Origin: Herbaspirillum robiniae
GTDB taxonomy: Bacteria > Pseudomonadota > Gammaproteobacteria > Burkholderiales > Burkholderiaceae_D
Assembly (NCBI RefSeq): GCF_002213415.1
Contig: NZ_NJGU01000007.1
Coordinates: 124,001 to 188,000 of the forward strand
Reading direction: 5' to 3'
Length of the DNA: 64,000 bases
Shown: positions 1 to 7,572 of the stretch, piece by piece
Position numbering within the stretch: the first letter of the stretch is position 1
How the letters are laid out: each line of letters begins with the position of its first letter
Translations under genes and position numbers: made by a program
The notes under the pieces: model-generated
Told to the model about the DNA's origin: nothing
What the model saw: only the letters and a program-made list of their open reading frames with translations
The model's database searches: none

Positions 1-441
1 AATGGCGATCTCCATGCCGTCTTCCCGCAGCGCATGCACCACGCCGTTGGCGCGGTTGCGCCGGCGCGTATGCGGCTCGATGCCCAGCAGGCCCAGCTTG
101 GCGCCCTCGCGCAGGTTGGCGCGCAGGGGATCGCCGGCGGCGATGCGCACGCCCTGCACGCGCAGCGTGTGCGCGTCGGGGGAATGCACGAAACCCGGGG
201 CGCCGGCCATGATCGAGGCCCAAGGCCGGCCCTGTTCGTCCATCGAACCGACCACCATGAACGGCAGCTGCGCGAAGAACTCGCGGTGCTGGTCCGGCAT
301 GAAGTCGCGGATCACGCGCGGGCCGATGGCGGCCATCTTCTCCAGCATGCCGGCGCGCTGCTGCGCATGCAGTTCGCCGCGATGAAAGGCCTGGTGCGGC
401 GCGTCGGCGGCGGGCGCGGCAATGGCTGGAGCGGATGGCAT
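1..441 (-). CDS. PNPOx-like flavin-binding protein, truncated by window edge
   Basis: The reading frame is open from the ATG at 441 to base 1, giving 147 codons with no stop, so the C-terminus lies outside the window. A good AAGGAG ribosome site precedes the ATG. The part 'FAQLPFMVVGSMDEQGRPWASIMAG' pattern (residues about 56-80, given here only as a description of a hydrophobic strand followed by DEQGRPW) is typical of the pyridoxamine-5'-phosphate-oxidase/FMN-binding split-barrel superfamily, in which such proteins bind FMN or heme in the cytoplasm. The N-terminal extension before it is common in the group often annotated as flavin-nucleotide-binding protein. It lies just downstream of the GST gene on the same strand (24 bp gap), so the two are probably cotranscribed. 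The substrate is unknown. Confidence 0.75.
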   Translation of the reverse strand, partial: MPSAPAIAAPAADAPHQAFHRGELHAQQRAGMLEKMAAIGPRVIRDFMPDQHREFFAQLPFMVVGSMDEQGRPWASIMAGAPGFVHSPDAHTLRVQGVRIAAGDPLRANLREGAKLGLLGIEPHTRRRNRANGVVHALREDGMEIAI

Positions 442-465
442 GGCGATCTCCTTGCGTGGTTCCGG

Positions 466-1095
466 TCAGGCGGCGATGGCGTGCGGCGACGCCTTCATCG
501 GGACGAAGCGCGGCAGCTGTTCCACCCGCGCGATCCAGCGGCGCACGTTGGCGTAGGGCGCGAGGTCGACGCCGCCTTCGGGCACGTGGGCCACATACGC
601 GTAACAGGCCAGGTCGGCGATGGTGGCGTGTGCGGCGGCGAGGAACTCGCGCTTGTCCAGATGTTGCTCCAGCAGTCCCAGCACCGCCAGCGTCTTGCGA
701 TGCGCCAGCGCGTAATCGATCTCGCTCTTGAACAGCTTCACCAGCCGCACGCGGTTCGGGCCTTCGAAGATCTCGCCGGCGGCCAGCGACAGGAACTGTT
801 GCACATGCGCCGCGCCGACCGGGTCGGAGGGCAGCCACTGCTCGCCGCCGTAGCGCTTGGCCAGGTAGACCAGGATGGCGGTCGAGTCGTACAGCGTGAC
901 GTCGCCGTCGACGATGACGGGGATCTGGCCGCGCGGGTTCAGGCGGATGAAGTCGGCCTGCTTGTGCTCGCCGGCCGGCACGTTGACCTCGATCACTTCG
1001 TGCGGCAGCTCCAGCATGGACAGCAGCAGCTTGACGCGATGCACGTGGCCGGACAGGGGGAAGCTGTAGAGGCGGATGGGTTGTTGCGTTGTCAT
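466..1095 (-). CDS. Glutathione S-transferase family protein
   Basis: A 209-aa cytoplasmic protein with an N-terminal thioredoxin-fold GST domain (residues about 5-80: RLYSFPLSGHVHRVKLLLSM, then NPRGQIPVIVDG and the glutathione-binding LYDSTAILVYLAKRYG) and an all-helical C-terminal domain (about 90-200, with the conserved TIADLACYAYV segment). It is predicted to conjugate glutathione to, or reduce, small electrophiles; the substrate cannot be read from sequence. The ATG at 1095 is chosen because the fold begins there and GGAGAG lies just upstream; the frame could be extended to 1347 but that part has no homology look. It is divergent from a TetR regulator, with palindromes between, so TetR control is likely. 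Confidence 0.9.
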   Translation of the reverse strand: MTTQQPIRLYSFPLSGHVHRVKLLLSMLELPHEVIEVNVPAGEHKQADFIRLNPRGQIPVIVDGDVTLYDSTAILVYLAKRYGGEQWLPSDPVGAAHVQQFLSLAAGEIFEGPNRVRLVKLFKSEIDYALAHRKTLAVLGLLEQHLDKREFLAAAHATIADLACYAYVAHVPEGGVDLAPYANVRRWIARVEQLPRFVPMKASPHAIAA

Positions 1096-1154
1096 GTTTC
1101 TCTCCAATCGATGTTGATGTTGCGGCAATCCTGCGGATGCGGCGCCGTTGACTT

Positions 1155-1167
1155 GCATGATGCAATC
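1155..1167. promoter_or_regulatory. Candidate operator TTGCAT-G-ATGCAA in GST promoter
   Basis: A perfect 13-bp palindrome about 60 bp upstream of the GST start. The same ACTTGCA...TGCAA layout recurs before the thiolase gene (10545-10563), so one regulator, perhaps MarR-like, may act at both. This is inference from the repeat alone. Confidence 0.4.
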
Positions 1168-1172
1168 TGAAC

Positions 1173-1186
1173 CGAACGATCGGTAC
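1173..1186. promoter_or_regulatory. Candidate TetR operator ACCGAACGATCGGT
   Basis: A 14-bp dyad with 12 of 14 positions symmetric, between the divergent GST and TetR genes. ACCG...CGGT palindromes of this kind are common operators for TetR/AcrR repressors of detoxification genes, including NemR-like sites. It is the best candidate binding site for the adjacent TetR product. Confidence 0.5.
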
Positions 1187-1384
1187 AATAGACCGTCGCA
1201 AGGGCGCTTGTCAACCGGGGCGATGCAAAATATTTTTATCCCGTTGCGCGGGAAGCGGGCGCATCCGCGCCGCCGTGCGGTCTTATAATTGCTTGAAATC
1301 CTGAGCCCGGGCTTCATCTGGACCGCAATGCCGGTCCTCGCAGACATCCCGTTCCCGGACTTTCAGAAAAGACAGAGAATCGCC

Positions 1385-1945
1385 ATGCCCGCACCCAGCC
1401 TCTCGCGCGAAGAAGTCGCGCAAATCCTGCTCGCCGAGTTCCGCCGCTCCGGTTACGAGGGCGCCAGCCTGTCCACGCTGTCGGCCGCGACCGGCCTGGG
1501 CAAGTCCAGCCTCTACCACTACTTCCCCAACGGCAAGGTCGACATGGGGCGCGCGGCAATGGAAGTCGTGGGCCACTGGATGCGCGAGAAGGTGGTGCCG
1601 CTGCTCACCTCCGAGGCCGAACCGGAGAAGCGCCTCAAACGCTACTTCGCCGCGATGAGCGAGTTCTACGCCAAGGGCACGCTGCCATGCCTGACCGACC
1701 TGTTCACCATCGGCGAGGCAGCCACCTATTTCCAGCAACAGTTCAAGCAGAACATCGGCAACACCATCAAGCTGATCTCCGCGGTGCTGGAGGACGCCGG
1801 CTTCGCGCCGGCCGAAGCCGCCCGCCGCGCCGAGGACGGGTTGGTGATGATGCACGGCGCGCTGGTGGTGTCGCGCGCCCAGGGCAGCACCGCGGTCTTC
1901 ACGCGCGTGGTGCGCGCCATTCCTGACGTGCTGCTGGCCGAATAG
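1385..1945 (+). CDS. TetR/AcrR family transcriptional regulator
   Basis: A 186-aa repressor-type protein. The N-terminal helix-turn-helix covers about residues 5-55 and includes the family signature LSAATGLGKSSLYHYFPNGK; the rest is the helical ligand-binding/dimerisation domain, including a TetR_C-type stretch with a conserved C-terminal FTRVVRAIPDVL. The frame is open from 1289, but residues before the MPAPSLSREE start look non-homologous, so the ATG at 1385 is preferred; it has only a weak ribosome site. It is transcribed away from a GST gene and probably represses it and itself through the palindrome at 1173-1186. A hairpin terminator follows. Confidence 0.87.
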   Translation: MPAPSLSREEVAQILLAEFRRSGYEGASLSTLSAATGLGKSSLYHYFPNGKVDMGRAAMEVVGHWMREKVVPLLTSEAEPEKRLKRYFAAMSEFYAKGTLPCLTDLFTIGEAATYFQQQFKQNIGNTIKLISAVLEDAGFAPAEAARRAEDGLVMMHGALVVSRAQGSTAVFTRVVRAIPDVLLAE

Positions 1946-2010
1946 CCGGTATCGCGGTTGCGCCGCGCACCGCACCTTTCACTCAACGCTGCGCAACTCC
2001 TCTTCTTCCC

Positions 2011-2050
2011 CGACAAGGGCCGCACCGCAAGGTCGCGGCCCTTGTCGTTT
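2011..2050 (+). terminator. Hairpin terminator after TetR gene
   Basis: Perfect 13-bp arms (2011-2023 and 2035-2047, beginning CGACAAGGGCCGC) around an 11-nt loop, followed by only three T residues. It sits about 65 bp after the TetR stop. Confidence 0.7.
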
Positions 2051-2117
2051 GGTCCATCCCTTTGCACATGCCATGCGTCCGGCGTTGCAAACCTGCACGC
2101 CGCGAATCGTCATCGGC

Positions 2118-2145
2118 TTGACACGCGCTTAGTTACTTTTATAAT
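2118..2145 (+). promoter_or_regulatory. Sigma-70 promoter of the SDR-HxlR pair
   Basis: TTGACA at 2118-2123 and TATAAT at 2140-2145 with a 16-bp spacer, both perfect consensus hexamers, in an AT-rich patch that stands out from the GC-rich surroundings. This should be a strong promoter held down by a repressor. Confidence 0.8.
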
Positions 2146-2155
2146 GCTAGTTACT
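2131..2155. promoter_or_regulatory. Candidate HxlR operator: AGTTACT direct repeat
   Basis: AGTTACT occurs at 2131-2137 and again at 2149-2155, 18 bp apart, on either side of the -10 hexamer. Two sites spaced by nearly two helical turns around the promoter fit a dimeric winged-helix repressor such as the HxlR protein encoded downstream. The assignment is inferred from position. Confidence 0.45.
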
Positions 2156-2256
2156 ATCTTCGTGAAAGTTAGTCGGCCCAGGCAAAAGCGAACCCGCCAG
2201 CTGTGCCGCACGGATATGCACCTCCCACCATTACCGAACGGAAAGAAGGAACAGCA

Positions 2257-3063
2257 ATGAACACCAAAGCAAACAAAGGCCGCGCCCTCATCACCGGTGC
2301 ATCGACCGGCATCGGCGCCACCTACGCGGACCGCCTGGCCGCACGCGGACATGACCTGGTCCTGGTGGCGCGCGACGTCGCCCGCCTGGAGAAGGTCGCC
2401 GCCGACGTCAAGGCCAGGCACGGCGTGCAGGTCGAAGTGCTGCCGGCCGACCTGACCAGCAAGGTCGAACTGCTGCGCGTCGAGCAACGCCTGCGCAGCG
2501 ACGACGGCATCACCGTGCTGGTCAACAACGCCGGCATGGCGGTGCAGGGCAAGCTGATCGACGCCGACATCGACCGCTACGACACCATGATCCAGCTCAA
2601 CGTGGTCTCGGTCACCCGCCTGGCCGCTGCGGCCGCCGCCACCTTCGGCAAGCGCGGCAGCGGCGATATCATCAACGTCGCCTCGGTGCTGGCGCTGGCG
2701 CCGGAAATGTTCAACGGCACCTATAGCGGCACCAAGGCCTATGTGCTGAACCTGTCGCAATCGATGCAGACCGAGCTGGGTCCGCTGGGCGTGCGCGTGC
2801 AAGCGGTGCTGCCGGGCGCCACCCGCACCGAGATCTGGGAACGCTCCGGCGGCAGCATCTCGCAGCTGCCGCCTGAGATGCTGATGGAGGTGGAAGACAT
2901 GGTGGACGCCGCGCTGGCCGGTCTCGACCTGGGCGAAGCCGTCACCATTCCCTCGCTGCCCGAGATCGCCGACTGGAACACATTGCAGGCCGCACGGCAT
3001 GCGCTGGGCCCCAATCTGTCGCTGAGCAAGCCGGCTGCCCGTTACCTGCGCAATGCCGGCTGA
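2257..3063 (+). CDS. Short-chain dehydrogenase/reductase
   Basis: A 268-aa NAD(P)-dependent oxidoreductase with a Rossmann fold. The cofactor motif TGASTGIG is at about residues 12-19, NNAG at about 90-93, the catalytic Ser in the NVASVLAL strand and the YxxxK pair in TYSGTKAYVLNLSQ. It acts in the cytoplasm on an unknown carbonyl or alcohol. The ATG at 2257 is preceded by the purine-rich GAAAGAAGGA; the frame could start at 2203 but lacks a ribosome site there. The last 11 bp overlap the HxlR start, so the two are translationally coupled, the usual arrangement of an HxlR-controlled quinone/aldehyde-detoxifying reductase. Confidence 0.9.
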   Translation: MNTKANKGRALITGASTGIGATYADRLAARGHDLVLVARDVARLEKVAADVKARHGVQVEVLPADLTSKVELLRVEQRLRSDDGITVLVNNAGMAVQGKLIDADIDRYDTMIQLNVVSVTRLAAAAAATFGKRGSGDIINVASVLALAPEMFNGTYSGTKAYVLNLSQSMQTELGPLGVRVQAVLPGATRTEIWERSGGSISQLPPEMLMEVEDMVDAALAGLDLGEAVTIPSLPEIADWNTLQAARHALGPNLSLSKPAARYLRNAG

Positions 3064-3472
3064 CGCACCCGCCAGGCGCCGCGCCCCAACGGGCGCGCGC
3101 ACTCCCCACCAGGCCTCGCTGCAGGAGTGCCCGGTCGCCCGTACGCTGCAATTGATCGGCGAATGGTGGACCGTGCTGATCGTGCGCGACGCCTTCTCCG
3201 GGCTCACGCGCTTCGACCAGTTCCGGCGTAGTCTGGACATCTCTCCCGCCATCCTCACCAAGCGCCTGCAGGCCCTGGTCGACGCCGGCATCATGGTGCG
3301 TCGCCGCTACAACGAGCACCCGCCGCGCGACGAATACCTGCTGACCGAATCCGGCCGCGCGCTGCGTCCGGTGATCGCCGCGTTGCGCGACTGGGGCGAG
3401 CAGCACTTCGGCCGCGAGCAGCTGGAAGCCGAGGAGCAGGAGCACGCCCAGGCTTGCGTCGCGCGCCGCTAG
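3053..3472 (+). CDS. HxlR family winged-helix regulator
   Basis: A 139-aa regulator consisting essentially of one winged-helix HxlR domain (residues about 25-115). The family hallmarks are visible: CPVARTLQLIGEWWTVLIVRD near the N-terminus with a conserved Cys (often the redox-sensing residue in this family), then ISPAILTKRLQALVDAGI as the recognition region, and a DEYLLTESGRAL wing. Expected to bind the SDR promoter as a dimer, probably sensing electrophiles or redox stress through the Cys. It overlaps the SDR gene by 11 bp, so it is likely autoregulated from the 2118-2145 promoter. Confidence 0.9.
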   Translation: MPADAPARRRAPTGARTPHQASLQECPVARTLQLIGEWWTVLIVRDAFSGLTRFDQFRRSLDISPAILTKRLQALVDAGIMVRRRYNEHPPRDEYLLTESGRALRPVIAALRDWGEQHFGREQLEAEEQEHAQACVARR

Positions 3473-3579
3473 GCGCTTCCGGTAAGAACCGCGGAAAGCG
3501 TGCACAATAGGTCTCCCGCGAGGGAGCGCCCAGGCCAAAGGGCGACGCATCGTGCACAAGAAAACGCAAGGAGAACAAG

Positions 3580-4512
3580 ATGAAGATACTGATCGTAGGC
3601 GCCGGCGCCGTCGGTGGATACTTCGGCGCACGCCTGCAGGACGCCGGCCGCGACGTCACCTTCCTGGTACGCGACAAGCGTGCCGCGCTGCTGCGCGAAC
3701 ACGGCCTGCGCGTGCAGAGCCCGGCGGGCGACCTCACGCTGCGCGAGCTCAAACTGGTGTCGGGCAGCCAGCTGCTGCCGCAATACGACCTGGTGATCCT
3801 GAGCTGCAAGGCCTATGACCTGGAGGACGCGATCGCCTCGGTCGCGCCCGCCATCGGCGGCAACGCCGTGATCCTGCCGTTGTTGAACGGCATGCAGCAC
3901 CTGGATATCCTGGACCAGCGCTTCGGCGCCGAGCGTGTCCTGGGCGGCCAGTGCGTGGTGGCCAGCACGCTGGACGCGCAAGGCGTGATCCGTCACCTCA
4001 ACGCCTTCCACGGCATGACCTTCGGCGAGCGCGCCGGCGGCGTGTCGGCGCGTGCGCGCCAGATCAACGAGGCGTTGTCGGGCGCCGGTTTCGACGTCAC
4101 GCTGAGCGAGAACATCCTGCAATCGATGTGGGAGAAGTGGACCATGCTGGCGACCCTGGCCAGCAGCACCTCGCTGATGCGCGCCTCCATCGGCGACATC
4201 CTGCAAGGGCCGGGCGGACTGCAGTTCCTGGAAGGCGTGCTGGCCGAATGCGCCGGCATTGCCGAGCTACAGGGCTACAAGCCGGGCGAGGCCTTCTACA
4301 ACCGCACGCGCGGGATGCTGGCCGAACATGGCTCGACGCTGACGGCGTCGATGTTTCGCGACATCAGCGCCAATGCCAGGATCGAAGCCGACCATATCAT
4401 CGGCGACCTGATCCGGCGCGGCGACGCCAAGGGCGCCAAGACCACCTTGCTGCAGCTGGCCTACCTGCACCTGAAGTCGTACGAGGCCTATCGGGCGCGC
4501 ACCACGGCCTGA
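3580..4512 (+). CDS. panE: 2-dehydropantoate 2-reductase
   Basis: A 310-aa NADPH-dependent reductase family protein. It begins with a nucleotide-binding MKILIVGAGAVGGYFGARL, has the SCKAYDLEDA and LPLLNGMQH segments of the ApbA/PanE N-terminal domain (residues 1-150), and an ApbA C-terminal helical domain (about 175-300) with the WEKWTMLA segment carrying the likely catalytic Lys. In pantothenate synthesis PanE reduces ketopantoate to pantoate in the cytoplasm. Length is normal and AAGGAG lies upstream of the ATG. No other pantothenate gene is nearby, and many bacteria carry several PanE paralogs with other 2-keto acid substrates, so the exact role is less sure than the family. Confidence 0.82.
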   Translation: MKILIVGAGAVGGYFGARLQDAGRDVTFLVRDKRAALLREHGLRVQSPAGDLTLRELKLVSGSQLLPQYDLVILSCKAYDLEDAIASVAPAIGGNAVILPLLNGMQHLDILDQRFGAERVLGGQCVVASTLDAQGVIRHLNAFHGMTFGERAGGVSARARQINEALSGAGFDVTLSENILQSMWEKWTMLATLASSTSLMRASIGDILQGPGGLQFLEGVLAECAGIAELQGYKPGEAFYNRTRGMLAEHGSTLTASMFRDISANARIEADHIIGDLIRRGDAKGAKTTLLQLAYLHLKSYEAYRARTTA

Positions 4513-4629
4513 TGCGCCGTTGCACGGCTGGCGATATTGTTACCCATCTCGTGACCGTTCCGGCGACCTCCCGCTCTTGCGGGGGAGGCCGGGGCCGGTC
4601 GCGCTGAAGCGCCACCGGATGCAAGGAAA

Positions 4630-4743
4630 GACGCTGGATCCCGGCCTGCGCCGGGATGGCGGTGAGTGGACTGAATCTGGCAGCCGAGGGTTCGCGCCAC
4701 CTCCCGCTTGTCGTTGCGGCGCAGGCCGGAACCCAGTGACGTT
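4630..4743. repeat. Two-armed palindromic intergenic repeat (degenerate copy)
   Basis: The left arm (about 4630-4660) reads GACGCTGGATCCCGGCC and folds on itself; the right arm (4709-4740) is its degenerate inverted partner ending GGAACCCAGTGAC. The same layout, better preserved, is at 34051-34161. This looks like a REP/MITE-like dispersed element between genes rather than coding sequence. Confidence 0.6.
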
Positions 4744-4790
4744 GAGCGCTGAGCAAGACACGACGGGCCCCGCCGGCGTTGCGCCGCCGG

Positions 4791-6257
4791 TCACCAGCCG
4801 CCGCCCAGCGCCCTGAACACCGACACCGCCGCCCGCGCATTGTCGGCATGCACCTGCGCCATCTCGTCCTGCGCCGACAGCAGCAGGCGATCTTCGGTCA
4901 GCACCTCCGACAGGCTCAGCACGCCACCCTTGTAGGCTTCCTCGGCATTGCTGCGCGCACGCTGCTGCGCATCGACCTGTTCGGCCAGGTCGCGCGACTG
5001 CTGCTCCAGCTGCACCAGGGCCATGATCGCGTTCTCCACATCCTCGGCCGCGCCCAGCATGCTCTTGCGGTACTGCGCCAGCGCCTCGGCATTGGCGCCC
5101 TTGGCGCGCGCGATTTCGGCATCGATGCGACCGAAGTCGAACAGGCGCCAGCGCAGGCCAAGCCCGCCTTGCGCCTGCAGGCTGTTGGCCGTCAGGAAGC
5201 CGGCCGCGCCCAGGCTCTGGAAGCCCACCAGCGCCGACAACGACAGGTCGGGATACCACGCCGCCATGGCCTGCCCGATGCGTTCATTGGACGCCGCCAG
5301 CCGACGCTCGGCCGCGATCACGTCGGGTCGGCGGCGCATCAGATCCACGCTGCTCTGCGAGACGCTGATGGCCGGCACGCGGCTGGCGTCAGCGCCTTGC
5401 GCCAGTTGTCGCGCATAGGTGCCGGGCGCGGCGCCCATCAACACATCGAGGCGGTTGGTCTGGCGCTCCAGCTCGATGCGCAGCGGCGGCAGCGTCGCGC
5501 GCGATTGCGCCAGGCGCGCATCGGCCTGGGCGATCTCGGCCACGCTGGCCAGGCCGTCCTTCAGGCGCAGGCGCACGATGTCGCCCAGCGACGAACTGGC
5601 CTTCACCTGATGCTCGGCCAGCGCGATGCGCGCCTGCGCGCCGCGGATGCGGAAATAGGCGTCGGCCGCTTCCGCCGCCACCGACACGCGCACGCCGGCC
5701 TGCTGCGCCTCGGCCGCCTGCAGCTCGGCGTCGGCGGCCTGGGCGCCGCGCTTGAGCGCGCCCGCCAGGTCCAGTTCCCAGCTCGCGCCGGCGTCCAGCT
5801 CCAGCAGGTTCTGCGTGCGCTGGTAGCCGGGGAAGGTGCGGCCGATTTCACCCAGCGGGCTTTGCAGCGACTGTTTGGCGCGCGCCGCCTGTCCACTCAG
5901 TTCGCCTTCGGGAAGGCGACGCGCCCCGGCGATCTGCGCCGCGGCGCGCGCCTGTTCCACCCGCGCGAGCGCCGCCGACAGATCGAGGTTCTGCGCCAGC
6001 ACGCGGCCGATGATTTCACTGAGCACGGGGTCGCCGAAGCCGTCCCACCAATGATCCAGCGCCGGCATCGGCGCCTGCGCCTGCCGCTGTTGCAGCAGCG
6101 CGACGTTGTGCAGCGGGGTGTCCTGATATTGCGGCCGCTGGTAATCGGGGCCGACCGCGCAGGCGCTCAATACCAGGGCGGCAGCCATGGCGGCGCCGAG
6201 CGAAGTCAGCACGGGCCGGCGGCCGGCGCGCTTGGGTAAGAGGAAGGGGGTGTTCAT
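4791..6257 (-). CDS. NodT-family outer-membrane efflux lipoprotein
   Basis: A 488-aa outer-membrane factor of tripartite pumps (TolC/NodT type). It has a lipoprotein signal with lipobox LSAC at about residues 30-33 followed by AVGPDYQRP, the typical NodT N-terminus, then two OEP repeats; RRRPDVIAAERRLAASNERIGQA is a family hallmark at the second repeat and the end is FRALGGGW. The ATG at 6257 is preferred over one 14 codons upstream because it starts the signal peptide and AAGG precedes it. It is divergent from the HlyD adaptor and MFS pump genes, with which it should form the full export channel. Confidence 0.92.
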   Translation of the reverse strand: MNTPFLLPKRAGRRPVLTSLGAAMAAALVLSACAVGPDYQRPQYQDTPLHNVALLQQRQAQAPMPALDHWWDGFGDPVLSEIIGRVLAQNLDLSAALARVEQARAAAQIAGARRLPEGELSGQAARAKQSLQSPLGEIGRTFPGYQRTQNLLELDAGASWELDLAGALKRGAQAADAELQAAEAQQAGVRVSVAAEAADAYFRIRGAQARIALAEHQVKASSSLGDIVRLRLKDGLASVAEIAQADARLAQSRATLPPLRIELERQTNRLDVLMGAAPGTYARQLAQGADASRVPAISVSQSSVDLMRRRPDVIAAERRLAASNERIGQAMAAWYPDLSLSALVGFQSLGAAGFLTANSLQAQGGLGLRWRLFDFGRIDAEIARAKGANAEALAQYRKSMLGAAEDVENAIMALVQLEQQSRDLAEQVDAQQRARSNAEEAYKGGVLSLSEVLTEDRLLLSAQDEMAQVHADNARAAVSVFRALGGGW

Positions 6258-6324
6258 GCTTCTGGCCTTTTCATCAATATCGTTGCCAAAACGCGGCAAG
6301 CGATGGTTGGGCGGATCTGATTTT

Positions 6325-6371
6325 CGATAGTGACTTGCAAAATGATAGTGGCAAGTTTAAACTCACTATCG
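6325..6371. promoter_or_regulatory. Divergent efflux promoter with nested inverted repeats
   Basis: The outer arms are CGATAGTGA (6325-6333) and TCACTATCG (6363-6371), a perfect 9-bp inverted repeat. A third GATAGTG lies inside at 6344-6350, and inner arms ACTTGC (6332-6337) and GCAAGT (6351-6356) form a second dyad. This is an AT-rich patch between divergent genes and should be the control region of both. No regulator gene is adjacent, so the protein that binds is unknown. Confidence 0.6.
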
Positions 6372-6472
6372 TTTTGAAAGCAACTGCTATTTGCGTGCTG
6401 TCGCATCGAAGAGAAAGCGCGGCGGCGGCCGGTGGCGGACCGCATCCACACCCAACACCCATCGAGGTCACC

Positions 6473-7570
6473 ATGACTACCCAAAGCACCATCGGCGCAT
6501 CCGCGCAGCCCGCCGGCACCCTGCCGGCGGCCAAGAAGAAAACCGGCCTGCTGAAGTACGCGGTCCTGGCCATCGTCGTGGTGGCCGCCGCCGCGTGGGC
6601 CATCCACTGGTTCGCCGTCGGCCGCTTCATCGAGAGCACCGACGACGCCTACGTCGGCGGTGACATCACGGTGATCGCGCCCAAGGTGGCCGGCAACATC
6701 GAGACCGTGCTGGTGAAAGACAACCAGGTCGTGCGCGCCGGCGAGCTGCTGGTGAAGCTGGACGACCGCGACTACCAGGCCGCGCTGGCCAAGGCCAGGG
6801 CCGCGGTGGCGGCGCAGGAAGCGGCGCTGGCCAACCTCGAGGCCGAGCGCAGGTTGCAGGATTCGGTGATCGAACAGGGCCGCGCGGGCGTTGCCGCCAC
6901 CGCCGCCGAAACCACCCGCGCCCGCGACGACCAGGCGCGCTACCAGAGCCTGTCGGCCAAGGCGGCGGTCTCGGTGCAAAGCGCGCAGAAGGCCGACGCC
7001 GACTACAAGCAGGCCCAGGCCAACGGCCAGAAGGCGCAGGCCGCGCTCAACGCCGCGCAGCGCCAGCTGGACGTGATCGCTACCCAGAAGCTGCGCGCGC
7101 AGGCGGCGCTGCAGCAGGCCCAGGCCGAGAAGAACCTGGCCGAACTGAATCTCTCCTACACCGAACTGCGCGCGCCGGTCGACGGCGTCATCGGCAACCG
7201 CCGCGCGCGCGCCGGCGCCTACGCCAACGTCGGCGCCCAGCTGCTGTCGGTGGTGCCGGCGCAGGGCCTGTGGGTGGATGCCAATTTCAAGGAAAGCCAG
7301 ATCGCCCACATGAAGGAAGGGCAGGCCGTGGTCATCAAGGCCGACGTGCTGCCGGGCGAGCAATTCCATGGCCACGTGCAGAGCCTGGCCCCGGCCACCG
7401 GCGCCCAGTTCAGCGTGCTGCCGGCGGAGAACGCCACCGGCAACTTCACCAAGATCGTCCAGCGCGTGCCGGTGCGGGTGGCGCTTGACGGCGAGAGCGG
7501 GCGCCTGGGCAAGCTGCGCCCGGGGCTGTCGGTGACCGCCGACATCGACCTGCGCGCCGGCCGGAGCTGA
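6473..7570 (+). CDS. HlyD/EmrA-type membrane fusion protein
   Basis: A 365-aa periplasmic adaptor. One membrane anchor spans about residues 22-46 (LLKYAVLAIVVVAAAAWAIHW). Then follows the STDDAYVGGDITVIAPKVAG biotinyl-lipoyl half-motif typical of EmrA, a long coiled-coil hairpin (about 105-225, Ala/Gln/Lys rich) and the second lipoyl half and beta-barrel (ELRAPVDGVIGNRRARAGAYANVG, then LWVDANFKESQIAHMKEGQ). It links the inner-membrane MFS pump encoded 2 bp downstream to an outer-membrane factor, probably the divergent NodT protein. The ATG at 6473 is the best start; the frame is open from 6335 through the promoter region. Confidence 0.92.
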   Translation: MTTQSTIGASAQPAGTLPAAKKKTGLLKYAVLAIVVVAAAAWAIHWFAVGRFIESTDDAYVGGDITVIAPKVAGNIETVLVKDNQVVRAGELLVKLDDRDYQAALAKARAAVAAQEAALANLEAERRLQDSVIEQGRAGVAATAAETTRARDDQARYQSLSAKAAVSVQSAQKADADYKQAQANGQKAQAALNAAQRQLDVIATQKLRAQAALQQAQAEKNLAELNLSYTELRAPVDGVIGNRRARAGAYANVGAQLLSVVPAQGLWVDANFKESQIAHMKEGQAVVIKADVLPGEQFHGHVQSLAPATGAQFSVLPAENATGNFTKIVQRVPVRVALDGESGRLGKLRPGLSVTADIDLRAGRS

Positions 7571-7572
7571 GC

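Larger units (their letters stand above)
1946..2256. other. Intergenic: TetR terminator and SDR promoter
   Basis: No gene is visible in this gap. It holds the hairpin terminator of the TetR gene, a consensus sigma-70 promoter for the SDR gene and a repeated AGTTACT motif; these are listed separately. Confidence 0.7.

Noticed and set aside
2110..3294. Long antisense frames opposite several genes (for example 394 aa opposite the SDR gene, 1065 aa opposite RND permease 1, 730 aa opposite RND permease 2)
   Set aside because: GC-rich wobble codons make stops rare on the opposite strand. The products are rich in Arg, His, Gly and Gln with no domain, while the sense strand gives clear families.
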